A DNA stretch of 64,000 nucleotides from positions 1 to 64,000 of the forward strand of contig NZ_JAHFZZ010000015.1 in the NCBI RefSeq assembly GCF_018603905.1, given 5' to 3'. The stretch is from Nonomuraea sp. NEAU-A123. Its GTDB lineage: Bacteria > Actinomycetota > Actinomycetes > Streptosporangiales > Streptosporangiaceae. Below, piece after piece: positions 1-8,344 of the stretch. The notes under the pieces were generated by a model. That model had not been told where the DNA came from. It saw only the letters and a list, made by a program, of their open reading frames with translations, and did not search any database. How positions within the stretch are numbered: position 1 is the stretch's first letter; every line of letters starts with the position of its first letter. The position numbers and the translations under genes were made by a program.

Positions 1-715
1 CCGTCTCCTCACGAAAGTCACGCACCGCCTCCAGCATGATCAGCGTCACCGGAAGCGTCGCCGCCGGAGCCACCTTCCCCGTGGAGGTCTTGATGAAGTC
101 GGCCCCGGCCAGCATCGCCAGCCAGGAGGCCCGCCGCACGTTGTCGTAGGTCGACAACTCACCCGTCTCCAGGATCACCTTCAGATGCGCGCCGCCGCAC
201 ACCGCCTTCACCGCGACGATCTCCTCCAACACCTTGAGATAGTCACCCGACAGGAACGCCCCCCGATCGATCACCATGTCGATCTCGTCGGCGCCCGCCG
301 CGACCGCCAGCGCGGTCTCGGACACCTTCACCTCCAACGAGGAACGCCCGCTCGGGAACGCGGTCGCCACCGAAGCGACCTTCACCCCCGAGCCGCGCAG
401 CACCCCGGCGGCCACGGCCACCAGGTCGGGATAGACGCAGACGGCCGCCACCCGGGGCGCTCCCTCGCCGGGGTGCATCGCCTTGGCGCACATCGCACGG
501 ACCTTGCCGTGCGTGTCCGCGCCCTCAAGCGTGGTGAGGTCGACCATCGAGATGGCCAAGTCGATCGCCATGGCCTTGGCGCTGGTCTTGATGGAGCGGG
601 TGCCGAGCATCGCCGCCCGCTGGTCCGCGCCGACCCGGTCGACACCGGGCAGGCCGTGCAGGAATGCTCGCAGCGTCGCGCCGGACGAGCCGACGTCGGC
701 GAGCGAGGTAGTCAC
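1..715 (-). CDS. deoC: Deoxyribose-phosphate aldolase, 3' end outside window
   Basis: Class I aldolase that cleaves 2-deoxyribose 5-phosphate to glyceraldehyde 3-phosphate and acetaldehyde in cytosolic deoxynucleoside catabolism. The reverse strand encodes an uninterrupted protein beginning MTTSLADVGSSG. It contains the family segments ADEIDMVID (active-site Asp region) and ADFIKTSTGK, whose Lys forms the Schiff base. The frame is still open at base 1, so the C-terminal part is missing. I chose the GTG at 715 because a GGGGG tract lies 8 nt upstream; an in-frame GTG at 724 is the alternative. The upstream gene is divergent. Identification is firm from the active-site block. Confidence 0.93.
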   Translation of the reverse strand, partial: MTTSLADVGSSGATLRAFLHGLPGVDRVGADQRAAMLGTRSIKTSAKAMAIDLAISMVDLTTLEGADTHGKVRAMCAKAMHPGEGAPRVAAVCVYPDLVAVAAGVLRGSGVKVASVATAFPSGRSSLEVKVSETALAVAAGADEIDMVIDRGAFLSGDYLKVLEEIVAVKAVCGGAHLKVILETGELSTYDNVRRASWLAMLAGADFIKTSTGKVAPAATLPVTLIMLEAVRDFREET

Positions 716-904
716 AGTTGACACCCCCACAGGATCGCCGACCAGGTGGGCTACCTCCAAACCGGATCTCTAAGGCGGTTCCCGCACATCTCCTAGGTAC
801 CCCGCGGCCTGGAGTTTCCCGGAGATAGGGCATCCGCCCGATGTGCCGGTGGGTGCCTTAGCCCGAACCTTAAGAGTGTCAGCAAGGAACAAGAAGGAGT
901 CACC

Positions 905-1051
905 GTGAGTCCCGAGATCGAATACCAGATCATGAAGAGCCACGTGAACGAGCTGCGCCAGGCGGCCGCCCGGCACCGTCAGGTACGCGAGGCTCAGGAG
1001 GGCAACAAGTCCGAGCGCCGCTCGGTCTTCGGCAAGCGCCGCTCCTCATGA
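905..1051 (+). CDS. Small basic hypothetical protein, 48 aa
   Basis: A 48-residue frame starting MSPEIEYQIMKS and ending GKRRSS. It is rich in Arg, Gln and Glu and probably forms one amphipathic helix with a basic tail. AAGGAG sits 6 nt before the GTG start, and a strong hairpin (1065-1094) follows the stop, so it looks like a stand-alone transcription unit. There is no signal peptide or membrane segment. I do not recognise a characterised family. The good ribosome site and G/C-rich third positions support a real gene; its function is unknown. Confidence 0.7.
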   Translation: MSPEIEYQIMKSHVNELRQAAARHRQVREAQEGNKSERRSVFGKRRSS

Positions 1052-1064
1052 CCATCCCACAAGC

Positions 1065-1094
1065 GCCCGGCCGCAACCTCCCTCGCGGCCGGGC
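1065..1094 (+). terminator. Hairpin terminator after the 48-aa gene
   Basis: Perfect 10-bp arms GCCCGGCCGC and GCGGCCGGGC enclose a 10-nt loop and are followed by CATTATT. The hairpin lies 13 nt after the stop of the small upstream gene and before the LuxR regulator, so it probably ends the short transcript. Confidence 0.7.
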
Positions 1095-1140
1095 CATTAT
1101 TCCTCCATAAATGCGTCGAAAGCGGCTGATGGGGCATGAC

Positions 1141-4008
1141 ATGCTGGATGACATGCTGGGACGTTCAGTAAGTCCCGTCTTCGTGGGGCGGGAAGAGGAG
1201 CTCACAGTCCTCTCTCAAGCCTTCGACGAGGCCCGGAAGGGCGCCGCGACGGCCGTGCTGGTCGGCGGTGAGGCGGGAGTCGGCAAGACCCGGCTGGTGC
1301 AGCGCTTCGCCGAGCAGGCGGCGCGCGACGGCGCCCATGTGCTGTACGGCGGGTGCGTCGAGCTCTCCACGGAGGGCTTGGCCTACGCGCCGTTCACCGC
1401 TGCCCTCAGGCAGCTCGTCAGAGAGCAGGGCACCTCCCAGATCGCCGCGCTGCTGCCGGGCGGCGCCGAGCGCGACCTGGCGCGGCTGCTCCCCGAGTTC
1501 GGCGAGCCCAGCGGCGACGGCGAGACCGACACCGGCCGGGCCCGCCTGTTCGAGCAGTTCCTGACGCTCCTCGAACGGCTGGCGAGCAACCGGCCGACGA
1601 TCCTGCTCATCGAGGACATCCACTGGGCCGACCGGTCCAGCCGCGACCTGATCGCCTTCCTCAGCCGCAACCTCAGCGCGGCGCAGATACTGATCGTCAT
1701 GACCTACCGCTCCGACGACCTGCACCGGCAGCATCCGCTCCGGCCGGTCCTCGCCGAGCTGGGCAGGGTCAGCGGGGTGCTCAGGCTCGACCTGCCCCGC
1801 CTGTCGAGGGACGAGGTCGCCCTGCAGATGGCCGGGATACTCGGCAGCGCCCCCGAATACCCCAAGGTGCAGAAGATCTACGAGCGCAGCGAGGGCATCC
1901 CGCTGTTCGTCGAGGCCCTGCTGGACTGCGGCGAGGACTGCACGTTCCCCGACTCGATGCAGGACCTGATCCTCGGCTCGGTCGAGCGGCTACCCGAGGA
2001 GACCCAGCGCGTGCTGCGCATCGCCGCCGCGGGCGGCATCAGGGTCGGCCACGCCCTGCTCGCCGCGGCCAGCGGCCTGTCCGACCTGGAGCTGGAGACC
2101 GCGCTGCGCCCGGCCATCGCCGGGAACGTGCTGCAGATCGCCGACAATCGCGCCTACGTCTTCCGGCACGCGCTGATCCGCGAGGCCGTACACGAGGAGC
2201 TGCTGCCCGGCGAGTCCCAGCGGCTGCACGCGCGCTACGCCGAGGAGATCTCCCGCGACCGCAAGCTCGTCCCGCCGGGCCGGGCCGCGGTGGAGCTGGC
2301 TCACCACTGGTACGGCGCCCGGAACGACCTGTGGGCGCTCATCTCCGCGTGGGAGGCCGCGCAGAAGTCATTCGTCGCCTTCGCATACACCGAGGCGATC
2401 CCGCTGCTCGAACGCGTGCTCATGCTCTGGGACCGGGTCCCGGACGCGGCCGAGCGCATCGGCGCGGACCACACGGCGGTGCTCGAACGGGCCAGTGAGG
2501 CCGCCCACGCGGGCGGCGAGCTCGACCGGGGCATCAAGTTCGTCAAGGCGGCACTGTCGGAGCTCGACGAGACCCGGGAACCCGCCCGGGTCGCCGCGCT
2601 GATCGTGCGCTGGGCCAACCTCAAGATCTACAAGGGCAAGCTGGGCGTGCTCGAGGACTTCCGCCACGCCCTGCGCCTGGTGCCCGAGCCGAACCTGGCC
2701 CGAGCCGAGGTCGTCATGCCGCTGGGCCAGCACCTGATGCTCCGCGGCGACGTCGAGGAGGGCACCCAGCTCATCGAGGAGGGCCTGCGCCTGGTCAGGG
2801 AGCTCGGCGACAAGTGCCTCGAAGGCGACCTGCTGCTGAACCTGGCGCTCGGCCACTCGATCGCCGGCGACACGGAGTCGACGCTGGCCACCAACCTGCG
2901 CGCCCTGGAGCTGGGCCGCGCGGAGGGCTCCGGGCGGCTGATCACGCGGGCGATCGGCAACAACATCGACGCGCTGAGCGATCTCGGCCGCTCGGACGAG
3001 GCACTCGCGCTGAGCGAGGAAGGCTGGCAGCTCGCCAAGCAGTACGGCCGGATGCGGCTCAACGGCCTGTTCATCCTCCTCAACCGGGCCGAGGCGCTGG
3101 AGGCGATCGGCCGCTGGGACGAGGCCATCGAGACCGTCGGACAGGCGCTCAGCTTCGGTCCGGCGATGCGCACCTATCAGCATCTGCTCCGCGTACGTGC
3201 CGACATCGCGCTGGCCCGAGGCGAGCTCGCGGTCGTCGAAGGCATCCTGTCGGAGCTCGGCGTGCTCAAGGAGCGGCCCGAGGTCTTCCTTCAGGACCTC
3301 ACCAACAACACCCGCCTGCGCATCGGCTGGCACCTGTTCAGGGGCGAGCCGCAGGCCGCGCTGGCCGTGACGGAGCAGTTCCTGTCCCGGCCGTCCCAGT
3401 CTCCCAAGGCCATGCTGGGCTGGCGGCTGCTGGCCCAGCTCAGCAGGGTCTGCGATGCCATGGAGGCCGCCGAGCCGGCCCGGGTCCGCGCGGTGCGCGA
3501 GCAGGCCGCCGAGGTGTCGGCGGGCCTCAAGGTCAGCGGGCCGGTGGCGGAGGCCTACCGGCTGTCGTACTCACGCGACTTCGACGCGGCGGCGACCGCC
3601 TGGGAGCGGCTCAGACGCCCGCACAACCAGGCCAAGGCCCTCGTACGCGCGGCCACGGCCGCGGCGCGCTCCGGCGACCGGGAGGGCGCGGCGACCCGGC
3701 TCACCGTGGCCGCTCCTCTGGCCGCCGCGCTGGGGGCGCGGCCGCTGATGGACGAGATCGAGGCGCTCTCCCGCCGCGTCGGCGTCGTCCAGCAGCAGGC
3801 GGCCACCCCCGAGCTGCTCACGCCACGCGAGACCGAGGTGCTCCGGCTGGTGGCGCTCGGGCGTACCAACCGGGACATCGCCGCCGAGCTGTTCATCTCG
3901 GCCAAGACCGTCAGCGTGCACGTCTCCAACATCCTGGCCAAGCTGGGCGTGACCACCCGCGGTGAAGCCGCCGCGGCCGCGCACCGGCTCTCGCTGCTGT
4001 CCCGCTAG
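1141..4008 (+). CDS. LuxR-family (LAL-type) regulator with AAA ATPase and TPR-like region
   Basis: Large transcriptional activator of the LAL type (about 955 aa, usual for the family). Near the N-terminus is a VFVGREEEL segment and a Walker A loop GGEAGVGKT, then a Walker B-like LLIEDIHWAD. The middle is a long helical, TPR-like array. The C-terminus carries a LuxR helix-turn-helix starting LTPRETEVLRLVALGRTN and including SAKTVSVHVSNILAKLG. It is cytosolic, and its signal is unknown. Several in-frame ATGs exist (1111, 1129, 1141, 1153). I prefer 1141 because GGGG lies 6 nt upstream, whereas 1111 has no ribosome site. It is followed by a convergent transporter gene. Confidence 0.9.
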   Translation: MLDDMLGRSVSPVFVGREEELTVLSQAFDEARKGAATAVLVGGEAGVGKTRLVQRFAEQAARDGAHVLYGGCVELSTEGLAYAPFTAALRQLVREQGTSQIAALLPGGAERDLARLLPEFGEPSGDGETDTGRARLFEQFLTLLERLASNRPTILLIEDIHWADRSSRDLIAFLSRNLSAAQILIVMTYRSDDLHRQHPLRPVLAELGRVSGVLRLDLPRLSRDEVALQMAGILGSAPEYPKVQKIYERSEGIPLFVEALLDCGEDCTFPDSMQDLILGSVERLPEETQRVLRIAAAGGIRVGHALLAAASGLSDLELETALRPAIAGNVLQIADNRAYVFRHALIREAVHEELLPGESQRLHARYAEEISRDRKLVPPGRAAVELAHHWYGARNDLWALISAWEAAQKSFVAFAYTEAIPLLERVLMLWDRVPDAAERIGADHTAVLERASEAAHAGGELDRGIKFVKAALSELDETREPARVAALIVRWANLKIYKGKLGVLEDFRHALRLVPEPNLARAEVVMPLGQHLMLRGDVEEGTQLIEEGLRLVRELGDKCLEGDLLLNLALGHSIAGDTESTLATNLRALELGRAEGSGRLITRAIGNNIDALSDLGRSDEALALSEEGWQLAKQYGRMRLNGLFILLNRAEALEAIGRWDEAIETVGQALSFGPAMRTYQHLLRVRADIALARGELAVVEGILSELGVLKERPEVFLQDLTNNTRLRIGWHLFRGEPQAALAVTEQFLSRPSQSPKAMLGWRLLAQLSRVCDAMEAAEPARVRAVREQAAEVSAGLKVSGPVAEAYRLSYSRDFDAAATAWERLRRPHNQAKALVRAATAAARSGDREGAATRLTVAAPLAAALGARPLMDEIEALSRRVGVVQQQAATPELLTPRETEVLRLVALGRTNRDIAAELFISAKTVSVHVSNILAKLGVTTRGEAAAAAHRLSLLSR

Positions 4009-4037
4009 GACACCGCTGGACAGCGGCTACGAAGCGG

Positions 4038-4604
4038 TTAGAGGATCGCGTCCACCAGCAGGGCGACGCCGAAGATCGCGAACGCGGCGGCGGCACCATA
4101 CTTGATCGCCTTCTCCGGCAGGTGCTTGCCCAGCAGGCGGCCCACCACGATCGCGAGGGCGTCGGCGGCGACCATGCCCACCGTGGACCCGATCCAGGTG
4201 CCCAGCCAGCCGTGCTGCGTCGCCAGCGTGATCGTGGCCAGCATGGTCTTGTCGCCGAGCTCGCTCAGGAAGAACGCCACCGTCACCGCGACCACGGCGT
4301 TCCTGGTGGTGCGCCGGGCCTTGCCCGACTCCTCCTCCGTCAGCTCGTCACCGCGCAGCGTCCACAGGGCGAAGCCGAGGAAGGCGATGCCGGCCACGAT
4401 GGAGATGGCGGTGGTGGGCAGACGGTCGCCGATCAGCCCGCCCACCGCGACGCTGACGAGGTGCACGGCGGTCGTGGCGATCGTGATGCCGGCCAGCACC
4501 GGCCAGGTTTTGAAACGGGTGGCGAACGTCATCGCCATGAGCTGGCTCTTGTCACCGAGTTCGGCCACGAAAATGACCACAAGGCTGATCCAGAACGCTT
4601 CCAA
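4038..4604 (-). CDS. TMEM165/GDT1-family (UPF0016) Mn2+ transporter
   Basis: Integral membrane cation exporter of the GDT1/MneA type, 188 aa, about six hydrophobic segments. Both diagnostic repeats are present: VAELGDKSQ near residue 14 and LSELGDKTM near residue 115. Bacterial members export manganese. The start is a TTG at 4604 with AGAGG a few bases upstream. The 5' leader carries a yybP-ykoY riboswitch (4700-4791) and a competing hairpin, so expression should rise with Mn2+. Known biology of riboswitch and transporter agree, which strengthens both calls. Confidence 0.9.
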   Translation of the reverse strand: MEAFWISLVVIFVAELGDKSQLMAMTFATRFKTWPVLAGITIATTAVHLVSVAVGGLIGDRLPTTAISIVAGIAFLGFALWTLRGDELTEEESGKARRTTRNAVVAVTVAFFLSELGDKTMLATITLATQHGWLGTWIGSTVGMVAADALAIVVGRLLGKHLPEKAIKYGAAAAFAIFGVALLVDAIL

Positions 4605-4662
4605 CGGTCCTCTTCCGCGCCACCGAGCCGGAAGCAGGGGCCCAAGGGGATTTCGGGCACGA

Positions 4663-4705
4663 CTTCGGCCCGGTAGCGTCTTGATCCATAGCTACCAGGC
4701 CGAAG
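4663..4705 (-). terminator. Riboswitch expression-platform hairpin
   Basis: Arms CTTCGGCCTGGTAGC and GCTACCGGGCCGAAG (15 bp with one G-U type pair) surround a 13-nt loop. The 5' arm includes the P1 3' strand of the aptamer, so P1 and this hairpin are mutually exclusive. Mn-bound aptamer would keep P1 and block the hairpin, giving an ON switch. There is no long U tract, so it may act as a terminator or through Rho or translation; that is inference. Confidence 0.7.
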
Positions 4706-4791
4706 GTCTCGTCCGCCCGTTCAGGCCCGCGTGACCGGGCGCGCAAGCGCGCCAGCATGTCGATCACGCGATTGGGACTACTCCCCTTCGG
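4700..4791 (-). promoter_or_regulatory. yybP-ykoY manganese riboswitch aptamer
   Basis: On the reverse strand the leader of the GDT1-family gene has the class hallmarks. The 5' strand CCGAAGG is followed directly by GGAGTAG; the 3' end is ACGAGACCTTCGG. CCGAAGG (4785-4791) and CCTTCGG (4700-4706) form P1. Between them lies a GC-rich arm with GCGCGC near 4740-4750. The known class senses Mn2+ at the junction of two coaxial legs and commonly precedes this transporter family. Recognition is by conserved motifs; I ran no covariance model. Confidence 0.85.
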
Positions 4792-4827
4792 TAATTCCGC
4801 ACAACCCTAACAACGGCCGTCAGGGAC

Positions 4828-5865
4828 CTATTCCGCCAGGGAGCAGCCGACCAGCACCGGCTCGTTGACGAGCGTGACGCCGTACTTCTCCAGCACCCCG
4901 TCACGCACCTCCCTGGCCAGCAGCAGCAGGTCGGCCGTGGTGCCCGCGCCGGTGGGGTTGGTCAGGGCCAGTGTGTGCTTGGTGGAGATGCGCACCGGGC
5001 CGCGTTCGTAGCCCTTGGGGTAGCCCGCCTGCTCGATCAGCCAGGCGGCGGGCACCTTGACCGAACCGTCCGGCATGTCCCAGCGCGGGTGGCCGGGCGC
5101 CCGCTTCGCCAGCTCCTCGGCCTCGGCGGGCGACAGGATCGGGTTGGTGAAGAACGACCCGGCGCTGCGGGTGTCGGGATCGGCCGGATCGAGCACCATG
5201 CCCTTGCCGCGCCGCAGCCCCAGCACCGCCCTCCGAGCCTGGTCGAGCGGCACCCGGTCGCCCGGCTCGACGCCGAGCCGTCCGGCCAGCTCCTGGTAGG
5301 CCACAGGGCCCGACAGCTCGGACACATCGAGCGCGTACGTCACGCCGAGCACCACATGCCGTGCCAGATCCCGCTTGAACGCGCTGTCGCGATAGGAGAA
5401 GCCGCACTGCCGCGCCTCCAGGTCGACCACCTGCCGCGTCTTGCGGTCGTAGGCCCGTACGCACCTGATGGTCTGGGCGACCTCCTGGCCGTAGGCGCCG
5501 ACGTTCTGGATCGGGGTCGAGCCGACGAGCCCCGGAATGCCGGACATGCACTCGATGCCGGACCAGCCCTCGGCGACCGCGCGGGTGACCAGCGCGTCCC
5601 AGTCCTCGCCCGCCTCGACCGTGACCAGGACCTCGTCGCCGTCACGGGAGACGGCCACGCCCTGGGTGACGACCCGGATGACCAGCCCGTCGAACCCCTC
5701 GTCGGCCACCACGAGATTGCTCCCGCCGCCGAGCACCAGGGTGGGCTGGGCCAGCCGGTCGGCCTCGGCTATCAGCGAGACGAGGTGCTCCGCCGTACCG
5801 GCCTCGACGAATTCGCGGGCGGGGCCGCCCAGCCCCAGGGTGGTGTACGGCGCGAGGTTCTCCAT
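4828..5865 (-). CDS. murB: UDP-N-acetylenolpyruvoylglucosamine reductase
   Basis: FAD enzyme that reduces UDP-GlcNAc-enolpyruvate to UDP-MurNAc with NADPH in cytosolic peptidoglycan synthesis. The 345-aa product starts MENLAPYTTLGLGG. It has the FAD-binding GGGSNLVV at about residue 46, SYRDSAFK in the substrate region, AGSFFTNP with the proton-donor Ser, and VNEPVLVG with the catalytic Glu near the C-terminus. Length and the YRDSAFK block fit the E. coli-like type. The open frame extends much further upstream, but the ATG at 5865 marks the family N-terminus and lies 11 nt after the stop of the upstream glycosyltransferase, so the two are probably cotranscribed. Confidence 0.95.
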   Translation of the reverse strand: MENLAPYTTLGLGGPAREFVEAGTAEHLVSLIAEADRLAQPTLVLGGGSNLVVADEGFDGLVIRVVTQGVAVSRDGDEVLVTVEAGEDWDALVTRAVAEGWSGIECMSGIPGLVGSTPIQNVGAYGQEVAQTIRCVRAYDRKTRQVVDLEARQCGFSYRDSAFKRDLARHVVLGVTYALDVSELSGPVAYQELAGRLGVEPGDRVPLDQARRAVLGLRRGKGMVLDPADPDTRSAGSFFTNPILSPAEAEELAKRAPGHPRWDMPDGSVKVPAAWLIEQAGYPKGYERGPVRISTKHTLALTNPTGAGTTADLLLLAREVRDGVLEKYGVTLVNEPVLVGCSLAE

Positions 5866-5876
5866 GGGTCCCAAGC

Positions 5877-6929
5877 TTATGAGGCCCTCAGCATGCGCAG
5901 CACCTTGTCGTGGTTTCGCCGGGATTCGCGGTCCCAGTACTCGGGGGACACATCGTGGCGGCGCAACTGCCGTACCGGAAGGCGGTCGGAGGGCACGACC
6001 AGCTCGCCCTTCAGGGCCAGCGAGAGCTCCAGGTCGGCGTTCTCCCCGTAGCGGGCGTCCTCGGGCAGCGCGCCGATCGCGGCCGACCGGCGTACCGCCA
6101 TCAGGTCGCCGCGCAGCGCGCGGACGGGGCCCGGTCCCGCCTCGTGCCATTCCGTGCCGTCCGGCGATGGGTCCGCGCCGCGCCGGCCCGCGGCCACCGC
6201 GCCGTCCGCGACCGCCGCGACGAGCGGCGTGAGCGCGTCGCCCGCCAGCGCGACCGAGGTCTCCATCAGCACGTGCACCTCGGACGTGTCGAGGCGCAGC
6301 AGCTTGTCGCGGCAGGCGCTCCACGTCGCCGAGCCGCCGCGCCAGTGCGGGGTCTCGGCCACCCGCCACTCGGTGATCCGGTCCGGATGGCGCAGCGCCA
6401 GCTTGTGCAGCACCTCACCGGCGCCGTCCACGTCGCCCAGGTCGAGGGCCAGGACATGGGCGTCCGTGTACTCGAGCACCGACTCGACGGACGCCCAGAC
6501 GTCCTCCGGCCAGCCGTCGATGACCAGGCAGATGGACGCCGTGACCTCGGCGGTCGCCACCCGCTGCCGCTCGGCCGTCACCCCCGCGTCGTCGAGCCGG
6601 TTGGCGGCCAGGCTCCCGTCCCAGATGCGCTGGGCGTGCAGCATGTCGTCGCCGGGGTCGCCCCGCTGCTCGGGGTCACCGGAGAAGCCCAGCTCGGCGG
6701 CGGGATTGCCACGCGCACCCGCACCTGCCGGCCGAGCGCCCGCCGTACCGACACCGGTCGCGTCGCCGCCCGTCGTGTCGCGGCCCGTGCCCACGGCGCC
6801 CGCCACTGTGTCCGCCGGGGCCGCGGCTCTGACCGGACCGAGGTGGCCGGGCGGCTTGTCGGTCACCGCGGAGACCGGGATCGATTCGACCGTGGGCCAG
6901 ATCCTGACGTGGTGCGGAGCTGTGTTCAT
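5877..6929 (-). CDS. Family 2-like glycosyltransferase
   Basis: 350-aa protein. Residues about 1-115 are a low-complexity Gly/Ala-rich leader. The remainder resembles a GT-A glycosyltransferase, with TASICLVIDGWPEDVWASVE at its start, a strand-helix repeat, a YGENADLELSLALKG segment like the catalytic region of GT2 enzymes, and a basic C-terminus. There is no membrane segment, so it is probably cytosolic. GGGAG lies 4-5 nt before the ATG. It is directly upstream of murB (11-nt gap), suggesting a cell-envelope role; the donor and acceptor are unknown. The 15-bp tandem repeats sit in its promoter region. Confidence 0.7.
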   Translation of the reverse strand: MNTAPHHVRIWPTVESIPVSAVTDKPPGHLGPVRAAAPADTVAGAVGTGRDTTGGDATGVGTAGARPAGAGARGNPAAELGFSGDPEQRGDPGDDMLHAQRIWDGSLAANRLDDAGVTAERQRVATAEVTASICLVIDGWPEDVWASVESVLEYTDAHVLALDLGDVDGAGEVLHKLALRHPDRITEWRVAETPHWRGGSATWSACRDKLLRLDTSEVHVLMETSVALAGDALTPLVAAVADGAVAAGRRGADPSPDGTEWHEAGPGPVRALRGDLMAVRRSAAIGALPEDARYGENADLELSLALKGELVVPSDRLPVRQLRRHDVSPEYWDRESRRNHDKVLRMLRAS

Positions 6930-6978
6930 AAGCTCCCGCGTACCCGAGAGCCGCCCGGCCTATCATCGCGCCAGGCTC

Positions 6979-7023
6979 ACCGCCACCGGACCCACCGCCA
7001 CCGGACCCACCGCCACCGGGCCC
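6979..7023. repeat. Three tandem 15-bp repeats
   Basis: Unit accgccaccggaccc occurs three times head to tail, the third copy with one change (ggg for gga). The array lies between the stop of the hadB-like gene and the start of the glycosyltransferase. CGCCAGGCTC occurs just before it and again just after. It is too short and lacks spacers, so it is not a CRISPR array. Confidence 0.85.
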
Positions 7024-7043
7024 ACCACGCCAGGCTCGCCGCG

Positions 7044-7472
7044 CTAGGCGAGCTGGACCACCGCGCGTGCCTTGGACAGCACCCGGGCGTCGCCCGCCTT
7101 GGCCGTCAGCGCGACGACCACCCGCTTGTCGGGCAGCTTCTCCTCCACGACACCGCTGACCGTGATCGTCGCGCCCTCGTCGTCGTCGGGGACGACCACC
7201 ATCGAGGAGAACCGCACCCCGAAGTCGACCACCGCGCCGGGATCGCCGACCCAGTCGGTGACGAACCGTCCGCCCTGCGCCATCGTGTACATGCCGTGCG
7301 CGATGACGTCCGGCAGCCCGACCGCCTTGGCGAACCGCTCGTTCCAGTGGATCTGGTTGAAGTCGCCCGACGCCCCCGCGTACATCACCAGATTGAGCCT
7401 GCGGACTCCGTAGTCGGTGGCCGGGATCTCGTGCCCGACCTCGATCTCGTCGTACTGCACCGTGGCCGTCAT
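7044..7472 (-). CDS. hadB: MaoC-like dehydratase, HadB-type subunit
   Basis: 142-aa single hot-dog protein with the hydratase-2 motif GASGDFNQIHWNE (catalytic Asp and His) near residue 33-45, followed by IAHGMYTMA. In actinobacteria HadB pairs with HadA to form the (3R)-hydroxyacyl-ACP dehydratase of fatty-acid elongation. Here it begins 1 nt after the hadA-like stop and lies close to rpmG and murB, the usual neighbourhood. Type II FAS function is inferred from family and context; another acyl-CoA substrate is possible. Confidence 0.85.
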   Translation of the reverse strand: MTATVQYDEIEVGHEIPATDYGVRRLNLVMYAGASGDFNQIHWNERFAKAVGLPDVIAHGMYTMAQGGRFVTDWVGDPGAVVDFGVRFSSMVVVPDDDEGATITVSGVVEEKLPDKRVVVALTAKAGDARVLSKARAVVQLA

Positions 7473-7473
7473 C

Positions 7474-7923
7474 TCAGGCCGCCCCTCCGCGCTCGACGAT
7501 CGTGTTGTACGTGGTGCAGACCGGCTCGCCGTCGACCGTGGTGATGTCGCTTCGCACGGTCAGCAGCTCGTTGCGCCCGGCGCTGCGGATGTCGGTGATC
7601 GTGGAGCTGGTGACCAGCTCGTCGCCGGCGTAGATGGGGCGTACGTACTCGAAACGCTGCTCGCCGTGGACGACCATGGCGAGGTTGAGGCCGAGGTCGG
7701 GGTCGGCCAGCGCCTCACCGCCGCTCTGCAGGCTGAACACGATGGGGAAGGTCGGCGGTGCGACCACATCGGGATGCCCGGCGGCCTGGGCGGCGTCCCG
7801 GTCGCGGTAGATCGGATTGCCGTCGCCGATCGCGGCGGCGAACTCCCTGATCTTCACCCGGCTGACCTCGTACGAGGCCTTGGACGCGTACGTCCGGCCC
7901 ACGAAGTCGCGGTTCAAGGCCAT
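7474..7923 (-). CDS. hadA: MaoC-like dehydratase, HadA-type subunit
   Basis: 149-aa hot-dog protein starting MALNRDFVGRTY. It lacks the catalytic Asp/His motif of its partner but keeps the substrate-side features of HadA (FAAAIGDGNPIY, PPTFPIVFSL). It ends 1 nt before the hadB-like start, so translation is coupled and a heterodimer is expected. Its start is preceded by GAGGGAGCACAG. An inverted repeat GTTAG-N7-CTAAC (7944-7960) sits about 20 bp upstream, and a terminator separates it from rpmG, so it probably has its own promoter. Confidence 0.83.
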   Translation of the reverse strand: MALNRDFVGRTYASKASYEVSRVKIREFAAAIGDGNPIYRDRDAAQAAGHPDVVAPPTFPIVFSLQSGGEALADPDLGLNLAMVVHGEQRFEYVRPIYAGDELVTSSTITDIRSAGRNELLTVRSDITTVDGEPVCTTYNTIVERGGAA

Positions 7924-7943
7924 CTGTGCTCCCTCGCATGTCC

Positions 7944-7960
7944 GTTAGGCAGACGCTAAC
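7944..7960. promoter_or_regulatory. Inverted repeat upstream of hadA-like gene
   Basis: Arms GTTAG and CTAAC flank 7 nt, about 20 bp before the hadA-like start. The geometry resembles a TetR-type operator. No -10/-35 pair could be assigned with confidence, so the regulatory role is a guess. Confidence 0.35.
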
Positions 7961-8028
7961 AGAACAAGGTTCGGCTGTCGCCGTGATGACCGCGATTTTG
8001 CAACAGTAGGCGGCAGGTAGACACGACA

Positions 8029-8057
8029 AACCGGCGCCCTGAGGCAGGACGCCGGTT
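8029..8057 (-). terminator. Terminator downstream of rpmG
   Basis: Reverse-strand arms AACCGGCG and CGCCGGTT enclose a 13-nt loop, about 50 nt after the rpmG stop. It separates rpmG from the hadAB genes. The tail is only weakly T-rich. Confidence 0.6.
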
Positions 8058-8109
8058 GTGCGTTATGTGGCCAGGAGAGTGCCCCCGGCGAGACCGCGCT
8101 CGGAAAGAG

Positions 8110-8274
8110 CTAGCGGGTCTCGCGGTGCGCGCGGTGGCAGCGGCAGTTGGGGCAGTATTTCTTCAGCTCAAGCCGATCCGGGTCATTGCGCCGGTTCTTC
8201 CGCGTGATGTAGTTGCGGTGCTTGCACTCCTGGCAGGCCAGCGTGATCTTCGGCCTAACGTCGGTGGCAGCCAC
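8110..8274 (-). CDS. rpmG: 50S ribosomal protein L33
   Basis: 54-aa large-subunit protein, starting at GTG with AAAGG about 10 nt upstream. The sequence has the L33 core ITLACQECKHRNYITRKN and LKKYCPNCRCHRAHRE. CxEC and CPNC form the zinc knuckle, so this is the zinc-containing C+ form; actinobacteria often also encode a C- paralogue induced by zinc limitation. It lies about 70 bp downstream of tRNA-Met on the same strand and upstream of hadAB, the common actinobacterial order. Identification is secure. Confidence 0.96.
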   Translation of the reverse strand: MAATDVRPKITLACQECKHRNYITRKNRRNDPDRLELKKYCPNCRCHRAHRETR

Positions 8275-8344
8275 GTGGGAGTGCCTTTCTACGTTTGGGA
8301 CTGGGACATGCCCAAGCCCAGGTCGGCGACCTGGGGAGGGGCAG

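Noticed and set aside
5866..6369. N-terminal extension of murB upstream of 5865
   Set aside because: It overlaps the glycosyltransferase in another frame, and MurB homologues begin at about the 5865 ATG.
6979..7023. CRISPR array
   Set aside because: Three 15-bp units are directly adjacent with no spacers, and no cas genes are present.
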